Below the pieces are notes generated by a model, which saw only the letters and a program-made list of their open reading frames with translations, was not told the origin of the DNA and did not search any database. 64,000 nucleotides of DNA from JANJUB01 sp031386985 (GTDB taxonomy: Bacteria > Armatimonadota > Fimbriimonadia > Fimbriimonadales > Fimbriimonadaceae), in assembly GCA_031386985.1 (NCBI GenBank), contig JANNCV010000032.1, positions 121,900-185,899 on the forward strand, written 5' to 3'. Of this stretch, positions 27,278 through 35,857 are shown in pieces; the stretch's first letter is position 1; each line of letters opens with the position of its first letter. The translations under genes were made by a program, and so were the position numbers.

Positions 27278-27475
27278 TGAGCTCAGTGACGTGTATTGCC
27301 GCCTCAGTCCCAATTCTTTCCGCCTCAGCCTCGACTCTTTTGCCCTCGGCCCCGGTTCTTCCAAACCCAACACCCAAACCGCGAGTTTCAGCCGTGAAAC
27401 CCTGTTTTTTCAGTAATGCGTACGCCAAGCGCAAAGGTGTGATATGATAACGGAGAGGAACCTTAAGCAGTGAAA

Positions 27476-27645
27476 GTGACCACCGAGCAAGTCGCAGCAG
27501 GGGGACATTGACTTTTTCGACGAACGCGGGGCTGACCGCGCCGGGCTCGACGATGGGATTTAAGGTTTATGTGAAGCTACCGACGGGGAATGAGAAGGGA
27601 AGCAACGCCATAACCCTCACCCACGCCGATGACGGCCCTCCGTAG
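27476..27645 (+). pseudogene. tail fragment of a lost repeat/Ig-like secreted protein
   Basis: Frame 2 reads VKVTTEQVAAGG and is broken at a five-G run (27500-27504). Frame 1 then reads TLTFSTNAGLTAPGSTMGFK and continues with VYVKLPTGNEKGSNA to a stop at 27643-27645. It reads as the last ~55 residues of a beta-rich secreted protein. A shorter copy of the same end precedes paralog 3. No start signal is present, so this is a remnant. Confidence 0.7.
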
Positions 27646-27655
27646 GAGAAATGAA

Positions 27656-29215
27656 ATGAACACTCGTATACTCGCCAGCGCCTTTGCTCTATGTGTTGCT
27701 AACCCTGCGAACGCGCAGTGGACGGTGGTTAATCTGCATCCGGTCGGGGCGAGCTCGTCGGGAGCTTGGGGCGTTAGCGGTGGCCAGCAAGTCGGATATG
27801 CTAACGTGGGCGGCGTCAATCGCGCCAGCCTGTGGACCGGCTCCTCCGCTTCATGGTTGCTTCTAAGTCCTGCAGGGTCGACTGCCTCGTGGGGCCGGGG
27901 TGTGAGCGGCGGCCAGCAGGTGGGCCATGCCACCTTGGGCGGCATTAACCGAGCCAGTCTGTGGAGCGGCACCGCGCCCTCGTGGGTTGACCTGCGCCCA
28001 GCTGGGGCCGGTTTCTCGGAAGCCTCTGGCGTGAGCGGCGGCCAGCAAGTGGGCTGGGCCGATGTGGGCGGCAGTTACCGAGCCAGTCTGTGGAGCGGCA
28101 CCGCCGCTTCGTGGGTGGACTTGCACCCCGCTGGAGCGATTTACTCGGCTGCCTACGGGATTGGCGGCGGTCAGCAGGTTGGCTCCGCCTTCTTGAACGG
28201 CGTCGATCGCGCCATTCTGTGGAGCGGCACGGCCGCGTCGTTCGTGGGCCTGAACCCGACCGGGGCGACTCAGTCGGCGGCGTTGGCCGTGCACGGTGGC
28301 CAGCAGGTGGGCTTTGCCACGGTGGGCGGCACCGATCACGCAAGCCTGTGGACCGGTACCGCCGCCTCGTGGGTGAGCCTTCACCCCGTTGGGGCGACTG
28401 AGTCGGAGGCGAGGGGTGTTAGCGGTGGCCAGCAAGTGGGATATGCTAACGTGGGCGGCGCCAATCGCGCCAGCCTGTGGACTGGCAGGGCCGCCACGTG
28501 GGTGGACCTTCATGCATTCCTGCCCGCCAACTTTTCGTCGTCCGGAGCGCGCGCCATCTTCCGCGATGGCAGCGGCACTTCAGTGGTCGGGGAAGGATTT
28601 AACACCATCATGAACCGCTGGGAGGCACTAATGTGGCTAGGACCACCGCCGCCGTTAACCTTCACACTTGGCTTGAACAAAGCAAGCGTTGCTGGCCAGA
28701 ACTCCGTCCTCGGCACGATCACGATGTCTGAAGCACGGGTGGTGAATACGGATTTCACCACCTACGATAACACTTCGCTTGTCACCACGCCGCCAAGCGT
28801 CACCGTTCTCGCGGGCCAGCTTACGCGGACCTTTCTGATTACAACCATGGCGGTTACGAGCACGGTTGTGACGACGATCTACGCAAAGCGCGGAACGCTA
28901 ACGCGATACCAAACCCTAACGCTTGCTCCCCTCATCCCTACCGCTGTCGTCTGCACACCAAGCCCCGTGACGGGCGGACAGCCCACGTACTGCCGGGTCG
29001 TGATCAATGGCCCCGCCGGGCCGGGTGGTCGCCTAATCGCGATCTTCGATAATTCGGCCTACTCAACCACGCCCAGCACCGTCACCGTCGCGCCCGGCGG
29101 AACTCAAGTGATTTTCCCCATCACCACGATCCCCGTCACTTCAACCAAAACCGTCACCGTAACCGCCCGGGTTTCGGCGGGGGAGAAGACGGGGACGTTC
29201 CTGATCAATCCGTGA
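27656..29215 (+). CDS. HAF-type repeat secreted protein, paralog 2 of 3
   Basis: 519 residues from the ATG at 27656, 7 nt after AGGAG (27644-27648); the frame is open 9 codons further upstream. The signal peptide MNTRILASAFALCVANPANA is followed by six or so 43-residue repeats with core GVSGGQQVGYANVGG and RASLWTGSSASW, then the same two C-terminal beta domains as its neighbours (LNKASVAGQNSVLGTITM; CTPSPVTGGQPTYCRVV). It is clearly a tandem duplicate of the flanking genes; the C-terminal third is the best conserved. Function is unknown. Confidence 0.9.
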   Translation: MNTRILASAFALCVANPANAQWTVVNLHPVGASSSGAWGVSGGQQVGYANVGGVNRASLWTGSSASWLLLSPAGSTASWGRGVSGGQQVGHATLGGINRASLWSGTAPSWVDLRPAGAGFSEASGVSGGQQVGWADVGGSYRASLWSGTAASWVDLHPAGAIYSAAYGIGGGQQVGSAFLNGVDRAILWSGTAASFVGLNPTGATQSAALAVHGGQQVGFATVGGTDHASLWTGTAASWVSLHPVGATESEARGVSGGQQVGYANVGGANRASLWTGRAATWVDLHAFLPANFSSSGARAIFRDGSGTSVVGEGFNTIMNRWEALMWLGPPPPLTFTLGLNKASVAGQNSVLGTITMSEARVVNTDFTTYDNTSLVTTPPSVTVLAGQLTRTFLITTMAVTSTVVTTIYAKRGTLTRYQTLTLAPLIPTAVVCTPSPVTGGQPTYCRVVINGPAGPGGRLIAIFDNSAYSTTPSTVTVAPGGTQVIFPITTIPVTSTKTVTVTARVSAGEKTGTFLINP

Positions 29216-29251
29216 CGGGCGTGCGAATGTTGAATGGTGAGTGCCTATTGT

Positions 29252-29305
29252 TTTAAGATCTATTTCAAGCTGACGACGGGGAACGAGAAGGGAAGCAACG
29301 CCGTC
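29252..29305 (+). pseudogene. second copy of the KLTTGNEKGSNAV tail fragment
   Basis: The stretch reads FKIYFKLTTGNEKGSNAV, matching the fragment before paralog 2 (FKVYVKLPTGNEKGSNA), and the following spacer with AGGAGA is also similar. It shows that the duplicated unit included the tail of an upstream gene plus the HAF-repeat gene. The fragment is too short to be functional. Confidence 0.65.
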
Positions 29306-29351
29306 CGTAAGCCACGTAGACGACGGGCCTCCTTAGGAGAACAAATGAAAA

Positions 29352-30914
29352 ATGAATATGAATCGACGCTTTTTTGCCAGCGCACTCGCGCTTTGTTTAG
29401 TGATCGGCGTGAACGCGCAATGGACGGTCGTCAACCTCCACCCCGCTGGAGCGACTAACTCGGAGGCAAAGGCCGTGAGCGGCGGCCAGCAGGTGGGTTA
29501 TGCCACAGTCGGCGGCGTCACTCGCGCCAGCCTGTGGAGCGGCACTGCCGCCTCGTGGGTGGACCTGCACCCCGTCGGAGGGACTTCCTCGCAGGCCCTC
29601 GGTATGAGCGGCGGCCAGCAGGTGGGCGCGGCCATAGTCGGCGGCATCAATCGCGCCAGCCTGTGGAGCGGCACCGCCGCCTCATGGGTCAGCCTGCACC
29701 CCGCTGGAGCGATTTCCACGTATGCCCACGGTATGAGCGGCGGCCAACAGGCGGGCGATGCCACCGTCGGCGGCATCGATCGCGCCAGCCTGTGGAGCGG
29801 CACCGCCGCCTCGTGGGTCGACCTAAACCCCGCTGTGGCGACTCACTCGTACGCCCGAGGCGTTAGCGGTGGGCAGCAGGTGGGATTTGCCAGAGTGGGC
29901 GGCGTCTATCGCGCCAGCCTGTGGAGCGGGACGGCGGCGTCGTGGGTGAACCTAGCCCCCGCTGGAGCGACTAACTCGGAGGCCAAGGCGGTGAGCGGCG
30001 GCCAGCAGGTTGGCCATGCCACAGTCGGCGGCTTCACTCGCGCCAGTCTGTGGAGTGGCACCGCCGCCTCGTGGGTGGACCTGCACCCCGCCGGGCCGGC
30101 TTACTCGTATGCCTATGGCGTGAGCGGCGGCCAGCAGGTGGGATTTGCCAGAGTGGGCGGCTTCAATCACGCCAGCCTGTGGGGCGGCACGGCCGCCTCG
30201 TGGGTAGACCTTCACGCATTCCTGCCTGCCAACTTTTCGGAGTCCGCAGCGAACGGCGTCTTCCGCGATGGCAACGGCACTTCCGTGGTCGGATGGGGAT
30301 TGAACACCATGACGGGCCGCAACGAGGCGCTAATGTGGGTGTGGACCGATCCCGACAACTTCGCGCTCGCACTGAACAAAACGAGCGTGGCGGGCCAAAA
30401 CTCGGTTCTTGGGACCGTCACCATGTTTGAGACCAAGCCTACGAACACGTTGTTCACCACCTATGACAACAGTTCGCTCGTTACCACTCCCCCAAGCGTC
30501 ACCGTCCTCGCTGGCCAGCTTTCGCGTAGCTTCCAGATCACTACGACTGCGATTACGAGCACGGTCGTTACGACAATCTACGCCAAGCGGGGGACGCTCG
30601 TCCGCTCGCAGCCCTTGACCCTAACCCCCCTCATCCCCACCGCCGTGGTCTGTACGCCAAACCCGGTGACGGGAGGGCAGCCGACGTCGTGCCGAGTCGT
30701 GATCAACGGCGTCGCCGGGCCCGGTGGACGCGTGATTTCGATTTTCGATAACTCGCCTTTTTCCACCACACCGAGCACCGTTACCGTTCCAGCGGGGGCG
30801 ACGGATGTGACGTTCTCGATTACAACCCTGCCCGTGACCTCAATCAAAACTGTAACTGTAACCGCCAGAGTCTCAGCGGGGGAGAAGACGGGGACGTTTA
30901 GGATCAATCCCTGA
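29352..30914 (+). CDS. HAF-type repeat secreted protein, paralog 3 of 3
   Basis: 520 residues; ATG at 29352 (or 29358) after AGGAG at 29335-29339. The signal peptide (MNMNRRFFASALALCLVIGV) is followed by six or more 43-residue repeats. These are nearly uniform at the DNA level, e.g. the recurring GCCAGCCTGTGGAGCGGCAC, which points to recent expansion or gene conversion inside the gene. The two C-terminal beta domains match paralogs 1 and 2 (LNKTSVAGQNSVLGTVTM; CTPNPVTGGQPTSCRVV). Function is unknown; the copy number and homogeneity suggest a surface protein under diversifying or dosage pressure, which is inference. Confidence 0.9.
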   Translation: MNMNRRFFASALALCLVIGVNAQWTVVNLHPAGATNSEAKAVSGGQQVGYATVGGVTRASLWSGTAASWVDLHPVGGTSSQALGMSGGQQVGAAIVGGINRASLWSGTAASWVSLHPAGAISTYAHGMSGGQQAGDATVGGIDRASLWSGTAASWVDLNPAVATHSYARGVSGGQQVGFARVGGVYRASLWSGTAASWVNLAPAGATNSEAKAVSGGQQVGHATVGGFTRASLWSGTAASWVDLHPAGPAYSYAYGVSGGQQVGFARVGGFNHASLWGGTAASWVDLHAFLPANFSESAANGVFRDGNGTSVVGWGLNTMTGRNEALMWVWTDPDNFALALNKTSVAGQNSVLGTVTMFETKPTNTLFTTYDNSSLVTTPPSVTVLAGQLSRSFQITTTAITSTVVTTIYAKRGTLVRSQPLTLTPLIPTAVVCTPNPVTGGQPTSCRVVINGVAGPGGRVISIFDNSPFSTTPSTVTVPAGATDVTFSITTLPVTSIKTVTVTARVSAGEKTGTFRINP

Positions 30915-30944
30915 CCGCCTGCCTCGGGGTACTCTCAGTTATTG

Positions 30945-31787
30945 ATGAAGATTAGATTAGGGCATTCGCCCGACTCCGACGACGCGTTCATGTTTTGGGG
31001 ATTAGCGAAGGGAGCAGTTCAATCTGATCTTGAGTTTGAGCACATCCTCCGCGACATCCAAACCCTCAACGATTGGGCGATGGAAGGGAAGCTCGAATCC
31101 AGCGCCGTTTCCGTTCACGCCTTTGCTTATGTGGCCGACAAATACGCGCTCTTGCGCCACGGCGGCTCTTTTGGCGAACTCTACGGGCCGATGATTGTGG
31201 CATCAAGGCCAATCGAGAACGATGAGCTCAAGGAGCTCACCATCGCCGTTCCCGGCAAACTCACCTCGGCTTTCTTACAACTGAACCTGTTTTTTGATGA
31301 TCTGTACGGCCCCGGCGTGAAGCCAAAGTTCGAGATCGTCCCCTTTGACGAGATCATTCCGGCGATTCAGGCGGGGCGATTTGATGTTGGGCTGATTATT
31401 CATGAAGGCCAACTCACCTACGAGAAAGAAGGCCTGTTCTTAATCGCAGATATGGGCAAATGGTGGAATGCGAAAACGGGCTTGCCCTTGCCGCTCGGAG
31501 TGAACGTGGTCCGAAAAGACCTTGGGCCAGCCGTCGTGACCGAAGTGAGCCGATGTATGCGCGAGTCCATTTCAGCCGGGCTTAACAATCGTCCAAAAGC
31601 TCTCGAATATGCCCTACAATTCGCCCGAGGAATGGAGGAAGCGACCAGTGACGAGTTCGTGGGAATGTATGTGAACGAGCGCACGCTGGATATGGGAGAA
31701 GAGGGAGTGAAGGCAATCCGCCTGTTTCTTTCAGAGGGAGCAAGGATAGGAATGGTTCCGGCGGTTGACATCGTGGTCGTGGACTAG
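30945..31787 (+). CDS. mqnD: 1,4-dihydroxy-6-naphthoate synthase (MqnD)
   Basis: 280 residues starting MKIRLGHSPDSDDAFMFWGL, the substrate-binding signature of MqnD. It converts cyclic dehypoxanthinyl futalosine to 1,4-dihydroxy-6-naphthoate in the futalosine route to menaquinone. The periplasmic-binding-protein-like fold is kept: AVSVHAFAYVADKYALLRHG, VPGKLTSAFLQLNLF, and the catalytic His in VGLIIHEGQLTYEKEGL. The ATG at 30945 is preferred over the TTG one codon upstream. A mqnP-like prenyltransferase is at 55805, which agrees with this pathway. Confidence 0.95.
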   Translation: MKIRLGHSPDSDDAFMFWGLAKGAVQSDLEFEHILRDIQTLNDWAMEGKLESSAVSVHAFAYVADKYALLRHGGSFGELYGPMIVASRPIENDELKELTIAVPGKLTSAFLQLNLFFDDLYGPGVKPKFEIVPFDEIIPAIQAGRFDVGLIIHEGQLTYEKEGLFLIADMGKWWNAKTGLPLPLGVNVVRKDLGPAVVTEVSRCMRESISAGLNNRPKALEYALQFARGMEEATSDEFVGMYVNERTLDMGEEGVKAIRLFLSEGARIGMVPAVDIVVVD

Positions 31788-31795
31788 CAAGCTGT

Positions 31796-31827
31796 ACCAG
31801 TTTTTCACACTTCACAACAAAACTGGT
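31796..31827. terminator. inverted repeat after mqnD
   Basis: ACCAGTTTT (31796-31804) and AAAACTGGT (31819-31827) are perfect 9-bp arms around a 14-nt loop, 9 bp past the mqnD stop. There is no T tract after it, so termination is uncertain. Confidence 0.35.
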
Positions 31828-31884
31828 CTCTGATTGCGTCCTTATTTTAGAGGCATCGTGTAATATGCTTCTGTTCTTGTTTGG

Positions 31885-33450
31885 ATGACTTTCATGAAGC
31901 GTTTTCTAGCTCTGCTTGCCCTTGCCTCTGTTGCCTCTTCGGCCCTAGCCCAGTATCAATCTCAAGGAGTTCGATTCCTCAGCCAGATTGCGCTGAACCA
32001 ATTCCCCGGTTCGCCGGGAATCGGTGCGGCACTTTACGGATACACAAGCCCATCCGGGCGTGAGTACGCGATTATTGGCCTTCGAACGGGAGAATCCGTG
32101 GTGGACATCACCAACCCGACGACGCCGGTTCAAATCAGTTACATCAATGGGCCAAGCTCGGACTGGCACGAAAACGTTACCCTTGGCAGCTACTGTTACG
32201 CCGTAACTGATTCGGGCGGAGCGGTTGGAATCCGCATTATTGATCTTAGCAATGTGGACGCCGGCTCGGCCAACCTGGTCGCGACCTACAATGGCGGCAC
32301 CCAAAACCCGATGGCGGCTGTTCATACCATCCAAGCCGATCCGACTACCAATCGGCTTTATGCGAACGGCGGAAACAACACGGGTGTTGTAATTTTGGAC
32401 GCCACTAACCCAACTTCATTAGTCCGACTTGGTCGTTGGAATACCAAATACGTTCATGACTGTTTGGTAAAGAACTTCACGAGTGGCCCTTACGCCGGAA
32501 AACAGATCATTTACGCTTTTTGCGGTTCAAACGGGGTTTACATACTTGATGCAACCAATCCCGCGGCGATTACCGTTCTCGGCAACACTCCGCTCTACGG
32601 ATCTGGCTCCACGTACTGCCACAGCGGCTCGCTCACCCCGGATGCCCGTTACTTGATGGTCAACGATGAGTTTGATGAGAACGGCGGGAACACCAGTTCC
32701 TGCACAACGATTTTGGTTAACGTTGAGAATTTGGCGAGTCCAGCTCGGGTTGGTGAATATCGCAGCGGAGTCACGGCGATTGACCACAACTCGCAACTGC
32801 GCGATGGCCATCTGTTCCTCTCCGCCTATGAAGGCGGCGTGAGGATTTACAATGCCGCCAATCCCCTTGGGCTTTTCGAGACGGGCTTTTTCGATACTTA
32901 TCCTAGCGGCACGGCCAATAGCTACAACGGTAACTGGGGCGTTTACGCCCTCTTTGCCAGCGGCAACATTGCTCTATCTGATCGGCAACGGGGTTTGTTT
33001 GTCCTTGATCCAACAGAAGCCCTTGGCCTAGGCGCGCCCATCGTTAGCTTCAACAGTGCGGGAATCATTTCCGGTGGCATTCCGGATGCCCGAAAGTCTG
33101 ACAACCAATATCTCGTGCTCGGCCCGGTCGCGCGGTCGGTCGGAACCGGATCGTTCTTCTTCCAAACAACGTATTCGCCGGTTGTAAGTCTCGACTTCAC
33201 GCTAGAGGCCAAGGGAAATGGCACCGCCCGTGGTTACTTAAAGAATCTCACTACGGGTGCCTGGGATCTTATTGTTGCGGGCATTCTCAGCGGCACGGAT
33301 CGAACGCTAACCGAGTTGGCATTTGATCCAGCTAACTATGTTTCTCCCTCGGGTCAGATTGAGGCGCGGGCGGATGTTGTGGCACCGGCAACGGGCAGTC
33401 GGCCGGGGATGAGCATTGATATGATCCAAGTGAAGATCAACCGAAGTTAG
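31885..33450 (+). CDS. choice-of-anchor B family secreted protein (LVIVD-type repeats)
   Basis: 521 residues with a signal peptide (MTFMKRFLALLALASVASSA). Residues ~25-380 show repeated blade motifs of the LVIVD/choice-of-anchor B type: SVVDITNPTTPVQISYI, GIRIIDLSNVDAGSANLV, GVVILDATNPTSLVRLG and GVYILDATNPAAITVLG, with His-rich positions (HENVTLGSYCY, YCHSGSLTPD) that are characteristic of the family. The last ~130 residues are a beta-rich domain. Such proteins are exported and of unknown function. It converges with the TMEM14-like gene, overlapping by 4 bp. Confidence 0.9.
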   Translation: MTFMKRFLALLALASVASSALAQYQSQGVRFLSQIALNQFPGSPGIGAALYGYTSPSGREYAIIGLRTGESVVDITNPTTPVQISYINGPSSDWHENVTLGSYCYAVTDSGGAVGIRIIDLSNVDAGSANLVATYNGGTQNPMAAVHTIQADPTTNRLYANGGNNTGVVILDATNPTSLVRLGRWNTKYVHDCLVKNFTSGPYAGKQIIYAFCGSNGVYILDATNPAAITVLGNTPLYGSGSTYCHSGSLTPDARYLMVNDEFDENGGNTSSCTTILVNVENLASPARVGEYRSGVTAIDHNSQLRDGHLFLSAYEGGVRIYNAANPLGLFETGFFDTYPSGTANSYNGNWGVYALFASGNIALSDRQRGLFVLDPTEALGLGAPIVSFNSAGIISGGIPDARKSDNQYLVLGPVARSVGTGSFFFQTTYSPVVSLDFTLEAKGNGTARGYLKNLTTGAWDLIVAGILSGTDRTLTELAFDPANYVSPSGQIEARADVVAPATGSRPGMSIDMIQVKINRS

Positions 33451-33779
33451 CTTGCTTTCTTGCTCATGAAATGAGCGACAATATGGGCAAGGACAACGGC
33501 GATGCCTCCAAAGGCAATCACTCCGGCGGGCCAAACGGCGTGCGATTTCATGTATTTTCCGAGCATCATTCCGGCCAAACCTAGCGAAACAATCGTGGTA
33601 ATCGCGTAACCGATGGTGGGCTTGGTGCGGGCGATGTAGAGGCCGAGAAACAAGATCAAGCCTGCTCCCGCCCCTCCCATCAGTGAGGGAACACTGTTTG
33701 AACCTACAAAACCTTGTATTCCCCCGCCGATACTAATTAGGGCGAAAACTCCAACAACATACGCAAGCCATGAAACCAT
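33447..33779 (-). CDS. TMEM14-like small membrane protein
   Basis: 110 residues from the ATG at 33779 (MVSWLAYVVGVFALISIGGG); an ATG at 33803 would add 8 residues and the frame is open to 34109. Four hydrophobic segments with the conserved GSNSVPSLMGGAGAGLILFLG and KPTIGYAITTIVSLGLAGMM match the TMEM14/UPF0136 group known from eukaryotes and cyanobacteria, where fatty-acid or heme-related export has been proposed. There is no SD before either start. Confidence 0.8.
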   Translation of the reverse strand: MVSWLAYVVGVFALISIGGGIQGFVGSNSVPSLMGGAGAGLILFLGLYIARTKPTIGYAITTIVSLGLAGMMLGKYMKSHAVWPAGVIAFGGIAVVLAHIVAHFMSKKAS

Positions 33780-33878
33780 GCGGTTAGTGTGACCGATGGG
33801 CATTCGGGCTTGCTCAGGAACTTGTGGCGGCCAAAAGCGTTCACAATTAGAACAAGAATGAGGGCGAAAGGCAAATTC

Positions 33879-35144
33879 ATGATCAGTGGGCTCGGCATTG
33901 TGGCGAGTGCGCTCCTCGCTTATGCGTTGATTCCCCGCCCGTCCCCGCCGGTTAAGGTTACAAAACACACGCTCATTTCCGACCAGACTGGCCGGATCAA
34001 CAAAATCTCGGCTCTTGCGGGCTACGTGGTTGAAGCGGATGCTGAGTTCGTCACGTTTGATGACTCGGAGGAGCAAAAGGAGCTGGAAGTCGCCCGGGAT
34101 AACTTGCAAAAGGTGGCCGATGAGCTGCGCGCCTCGGGAGTGGCAATCGCGTTGCCGACTTTTCCAGATAGGTTGGGGGGGCGAATCATTCAGACGGGTA
34201 CGTTCACGCCTACATCATCCGATCCTCCGAAGAAGATTGAACCCCTGCCAGAGATTAACGGGACGAGCAGCGAGAGTTCAAGTTCTACCCCCAAGGCTAC
34301 AGCGCCTAAGCCTCCAGTAGACCCGGCAAAATTTGACTTGGCCATCGCGTCTGCAAACGAAAGCATTGAAGAATGCCGTAGGGCGATGACGGACCGCGAA
34401 CTTGCAATTCAGGAGACCGAACGAGCGGTCGCAACGTCGAAGGCAATTTATGATCAGGCCAAAGCTGACGCGGACCGCACGAAAATGCTTCTAAACAATG
34501 GAGCCGTAAGTGCGAATGAGTCGTCGAGAAAAGACAATCTGGCGTTTTCACAAAAGTCAATCTGGGACAACAACCAAGCTCGGCTAACCGAGGAAAAGGC
34601 GGCACTTGAATCTACAAGATCGAACTTAAGGGCCTTTGAAAAGGAGATAGAAGACGCCAAAGAGGCCAAGGCGAAGGCGATCGCAAATGCCCCCGAACCG
34701 AAGCCCAGAGCCCTAGCACCAACGCCTGTACCGGCAAAAAATCAGCATTTCTCGAGGCCGGCATACGTGGTGTCTCGTCCCGTTTCGGCTTCCACTGAGC
34801 CGACAAAGGTGATTGTAGATCGCAACGCAAAAACTGAAGCGGACGAAAAACTTAAGAAGGCGAAAGTTGCGTTAGATGATGCCGAAGCCGCAATCTTGGC
34901 CCGGAATTTCTTGGCCCCGCGACGTTTGCGGGTCATCAAGTGGCTAGTTACGCCGGGTAGCACCGTGAAAGAGGGGCAGCCTATATGCGAGGTTGAGTTC
35001 CTGCCTGCTGCCACGAAACTGCCCGTAGCACCCCAGCCCGAACCCGCTCTTCCAGAGCGAGAGCCCGAGCCCGCGATCAAGGGCCAACTTGGTCGCAAGC
35101 CTAATATTGAAGAATCCGAAAAGTCTCGCAAAATCGGAAAATAA
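33879..35144 (+). CDS. HlyD-like periplasmic adaptor protein with long coiled coil
   Basis: 421 residues from the ATG at 33879, 7 nt after an AAGG SD; the frame is open 30 codons more. One N-terminal TM anchor (MISGLGIVASALLAYALIP) is followed by a half lipoyl motif (QTGRINKISALAGYVVEADA), a long helical coiled coil (~150-275, KFDLAIASANESIEECRRAM onward) and the second lipoyl half (LAPRRLRVIKWLVTPGSTVK). This is the order of HlyD/RND adaptor proteins that bridge an inner-membrane pump and an outer-membrane channel. No pump or TolC gene is adjacent. Proline/Ala-rich linkers interrupt the hairpin, so it may be an atypical adaptor. Confidence 0.75.
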   Translation: MISGLGIVASALLAYALIPRPSPPVKVTKHTLISDQTGRINKISALAGYVVEADAEFVTFDDSEEQKELEVARDNLQKVADELRASGVAIALPTFPDRLGGRIIQTGTFTPTSSDPPKKIEPLPEINGTSSESSSSTPKATAPKPPVDPAKFDLAIASANESIEECRRAMTDRELAIQETERAVATSKAIYDQAKADADRTKMLLNNGAVSANESSRKDNLAFSQKSIWDNNQARLTEEKAALESTRSNLRAFEKEIEDAKEAKAKAIANAPEPKPRALAPTPVPAKNQHFSRPAYVVSRPVSASTEPTKVIVDRNAKTEADEKLKKAKVALDDAEAAILARNFLAPRRLRVIKWLVTPGSTVKEGQPICEVEFLPAATKLPVAPQPEPALPEREPEPAIKGQLGRKPNIEESEKSRKIGK

Positions 35145-35146
35145 GG

Positions 35147-35797
35147 TTAGCCTTTCTTGATCGAGCCCACGCCTGAGATTGATTTCGTGACCTTCGGATC
35201 ACCGAAGTATCTAACCGAACAAGCGCCAGAAATATCGGCAGTTAGGCTTTGGCTCACGCTGAGGCGGGCGGACCCGGCACCAGACATATCGAGGTTAACA
35301 ATCTGAGCTTTAAGGGCTTTGGCGTCAATGTCAGATGCACCCGATACGTCTATTTTCAAGTTGGTTACTTCGCCTGCGAGCTTAACATTGGCGGCCCCGC
35401 TCAGATCGAGATCGAACGACTTTGTCTTGATTTTCGTTATGTTCACGTCGCCGGCCCCCGATAGCTCAAGGGCTTTCAAACTCGGAACCGTAATCGTAAA
35501 GATCACTTTTGTGGGCCTGATGTCATTCTTTGTATCGAGGTGCAACGTCCCGTTCTTAACAACCACATCAAGATCGTCAATCAAGTTGTCGTCAGTTTCT
35601 ACCTTCACTGAAACCGAACTCCCAACCACAACATTGATTTTGCCGGGGATCGAAGTTGAAATCTGGTCAAATGTGGCGAGTTTGTAGGAATCCGTCTTCA
35701 TTTTCCCCGACCCCTTTTCACCCGAGCCGTGGTGGTTCATCATCACCGAGCATCCGGTCAGATTCATAAGTGCAATTAGAAGCAAAGCTGTTCGCAT
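35147..35797 (-). CDS. lipoprotein with GIN domain (DUF2807)
   Basis: 216 residues with a lipobox (LLIALMNLTGCS; lipidated Cys ~16). Residues ~40-215 form the right-handed beta-helix-like GIN domain (DUF2807), with repeated rungs such as LKALELSGAGDVNITKIK, FDLDLSGAANVKLAG, LKIDVSGASDIDAKA and VNLDMSGAGSARLSV. Such proteins sit on the cell surface and are annotated as adhesin head domains without direct evidence. The start has TATGAT (35803-35808) only 5 nt upstream. It converges with the HlyD-like gene with a 2-bp gap. Confidence 0.9.
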   Translation of the reverse strand: MRTALLLIALMNLTGCSVMMNHHGSGEKGSGKMKTDSYKLATFDQISTSIPGKINVVVGSSVSVKVETDDNLIDDLDVVVKNGTLHLDTKNDIRPTKVIFTITVPSLKALELSGAGDVNITKIKTKSFDLDLSGAANVKLAGEVTNLKIDVSGASDIDAKALKAQIVNLDMSGAGSARLSVSQSLTADISGACSVRYFGDPKVTKSISGVGSIKKG

Positions 35798-35844
35798 AAC
35801 TCATCATACGCGAGTCCAAAGGGCAAATGGCTCCAAAGGCCCAG

Positions 35845-35850
35845 TACAAT
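35845..35850 (+). promoter_or_regulatory. -10 box (TACAAT) of ffh, leaderless geometry
   Basis: GTACAAT ends 7 nt before the ffh ATG at 35858, and no SD is present. Similar GTACAAT boxes precede other genes in the window. Confidence 0.5.
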
Positions 35851-35857
35851 TCAAGCC

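Noticed and set aside
27014..27434. ORFs on both strands over the 21-bp CTGAACC repeats
   Set aside because: Same cause: repeat units without stops. No signal peptide, SD or domain.
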